Assembly: GCA_900316415.1 (NCBI GenBank) | Contig: ONCV01000011.1 | Location: 1 to 54,671, forward strand | Length of the DNA stretch: 54,671 nt | Direction: 5' to 3' | Origin: an uncultured Eubacteriales bacterium | GTDB lineage: Bacteria > Bacillota > Clostridia > Christensenellales > Aristaeellaceae | Shown: positions 54,581 to 54,671 of the stretch, piece after piece | Layout of the letters: each line of letters begins with the position of its first letter | Numbering within the stretch: the stretch's first letter is position 1 | Notes under the pieces: model-generated | Database searches by the model: none | What the model was told of the DNA's origin: nothing | Seen by the model: the letters and a program-made list of their open reading frames with translations, nothing else | Made by a program: the position numbers and the translations under genes

Positions 54581-54671
54581 TCCGGCAGCGACCTACTCTC
54601 CCGGGCCGTCTCCAGCCAAGTACCATCGGCACTGAAGGGCTTAACTTCTGTGTTCGGTATGGGAACAGGTG
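54581..54671 (-). rRNA. 5S ribosomal RNA, 3' part, cut by the window edge
   Basis: On the minus strand the sequence carries the conserved 5S core CCGAACACAGAAGTTAAG, then GGAGAGTAGGTCGCTGCC at the 3' end. About 91 of roughly 117 bases are present; the 5' end lies beyond the window. It probably closes a ribosomal RNA operon that continues to the right. Confidence 0.95.

Noticed and set aside
1..54671. CRISPR array, insertion sequence, prophage or tRNA genes
   Set aside because: No regular direct repeats, transposase or phage genes, or cloverleaf sequences were seen, and no gap is large enough for an array.

Overview
The window is about 54.7 kb of GC-rich bacterial DNA from what looks like a low-complexity-free, host- or rumen-type Clostridia-like member of the Bacillota. 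The grounds are strong AGGAGG-type ribosome sites before almost every gene, a B. subtilis-like Tex, a SpoIID-domain protein, a heterodimeric ABC exporter and an EpsC-type serine acetyltransferase. A Christensenellales-like lineage is a guess, because no 16S is present. The genes are dense: no gap reaches 300 bases, and many neighbours share a 4-base ATGA or GTGA stop/start overlap. I see no insertion sequence, prophage, CRISPR array, tRNA or attachment site. A partial 5S rRNA lies at the right edge.

Layout. 138-14459 (minus) is one long co-directional run: an esterase, tsaD, a GtrA-family protein and uvrA, followed by a nine-gene secretion cassette. The cassette holds two Lgt-like membrane proteins, two leucine-rich-repeat proteins, three phosphodiester-glycosidase (NAGPA) proteins, a DUF6273 protein and a seven-repeat RCC1 propeller. 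14690-15544 (plus) is a sugar-phosphate isomerase/epimerase-like gene. 15607-18818 (minus) is a carbohydrate ABC importer (binding protein and two permeases, no ATPase). 18983-24779 (minus) is secA, prfB, a DUF1461/Lit-family membrane protein and a Gfo/Idh/MocA oxidoreductase. 24998-28082 holds a divergent pair: a large single-pass surface protein and an SPFH (band 7) protein. 28099-31191 (minus) is rarA plus a SpoIID/SH3 protein. 31391-36324 (minus) is a complete livJHMGF branched-chain amino-acid importer. 36525-40184 (minus) is a rhamnose-type sugar operon (rhaB, an AraA/FucI-like isomerase, rhaD). 40312-42571 (minus) is a PLP decarboxylase-family gene and a zinc-ribbon membrane protein. 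42768-43487 (plus) is a sirtuin. 43541-49779 (minus) is a metallophosphoesterase, a MATE transporter, tex, a membrane protein and an RsuA-type pseudouridine synthase. 49971-53506 (plus) is a heterodimeric ABC exporter. 53578-54522 (minus) is cysE, followed upstream by the 3' part of a 5S rRNA.

The most unusual part is 138-9153. Two paralogous Lgt-like membrane proteins lack the catalytic histidine of true Lgt and share a C-terminal motif of their own. Each is translationally coupled to a secreted protein gene. With two LRR paralogs that share a C-terminal signature and three NAGPA paralogs, this looks like a duplicated, diversified cell-surface system with no name I know. A second theme is that none of the predicted secreted proteins, including both ABC binding proteins, carries a convincing lipobox; most end their signal peptides in AxA followed by E or D.

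Regulation can be read at several sites: good sigma-A type promoters precede livJ, the sugar-binding protein, the surface protein, the exporter, the sirtuin and rarA, and strong hairpin terminators separate most operons.
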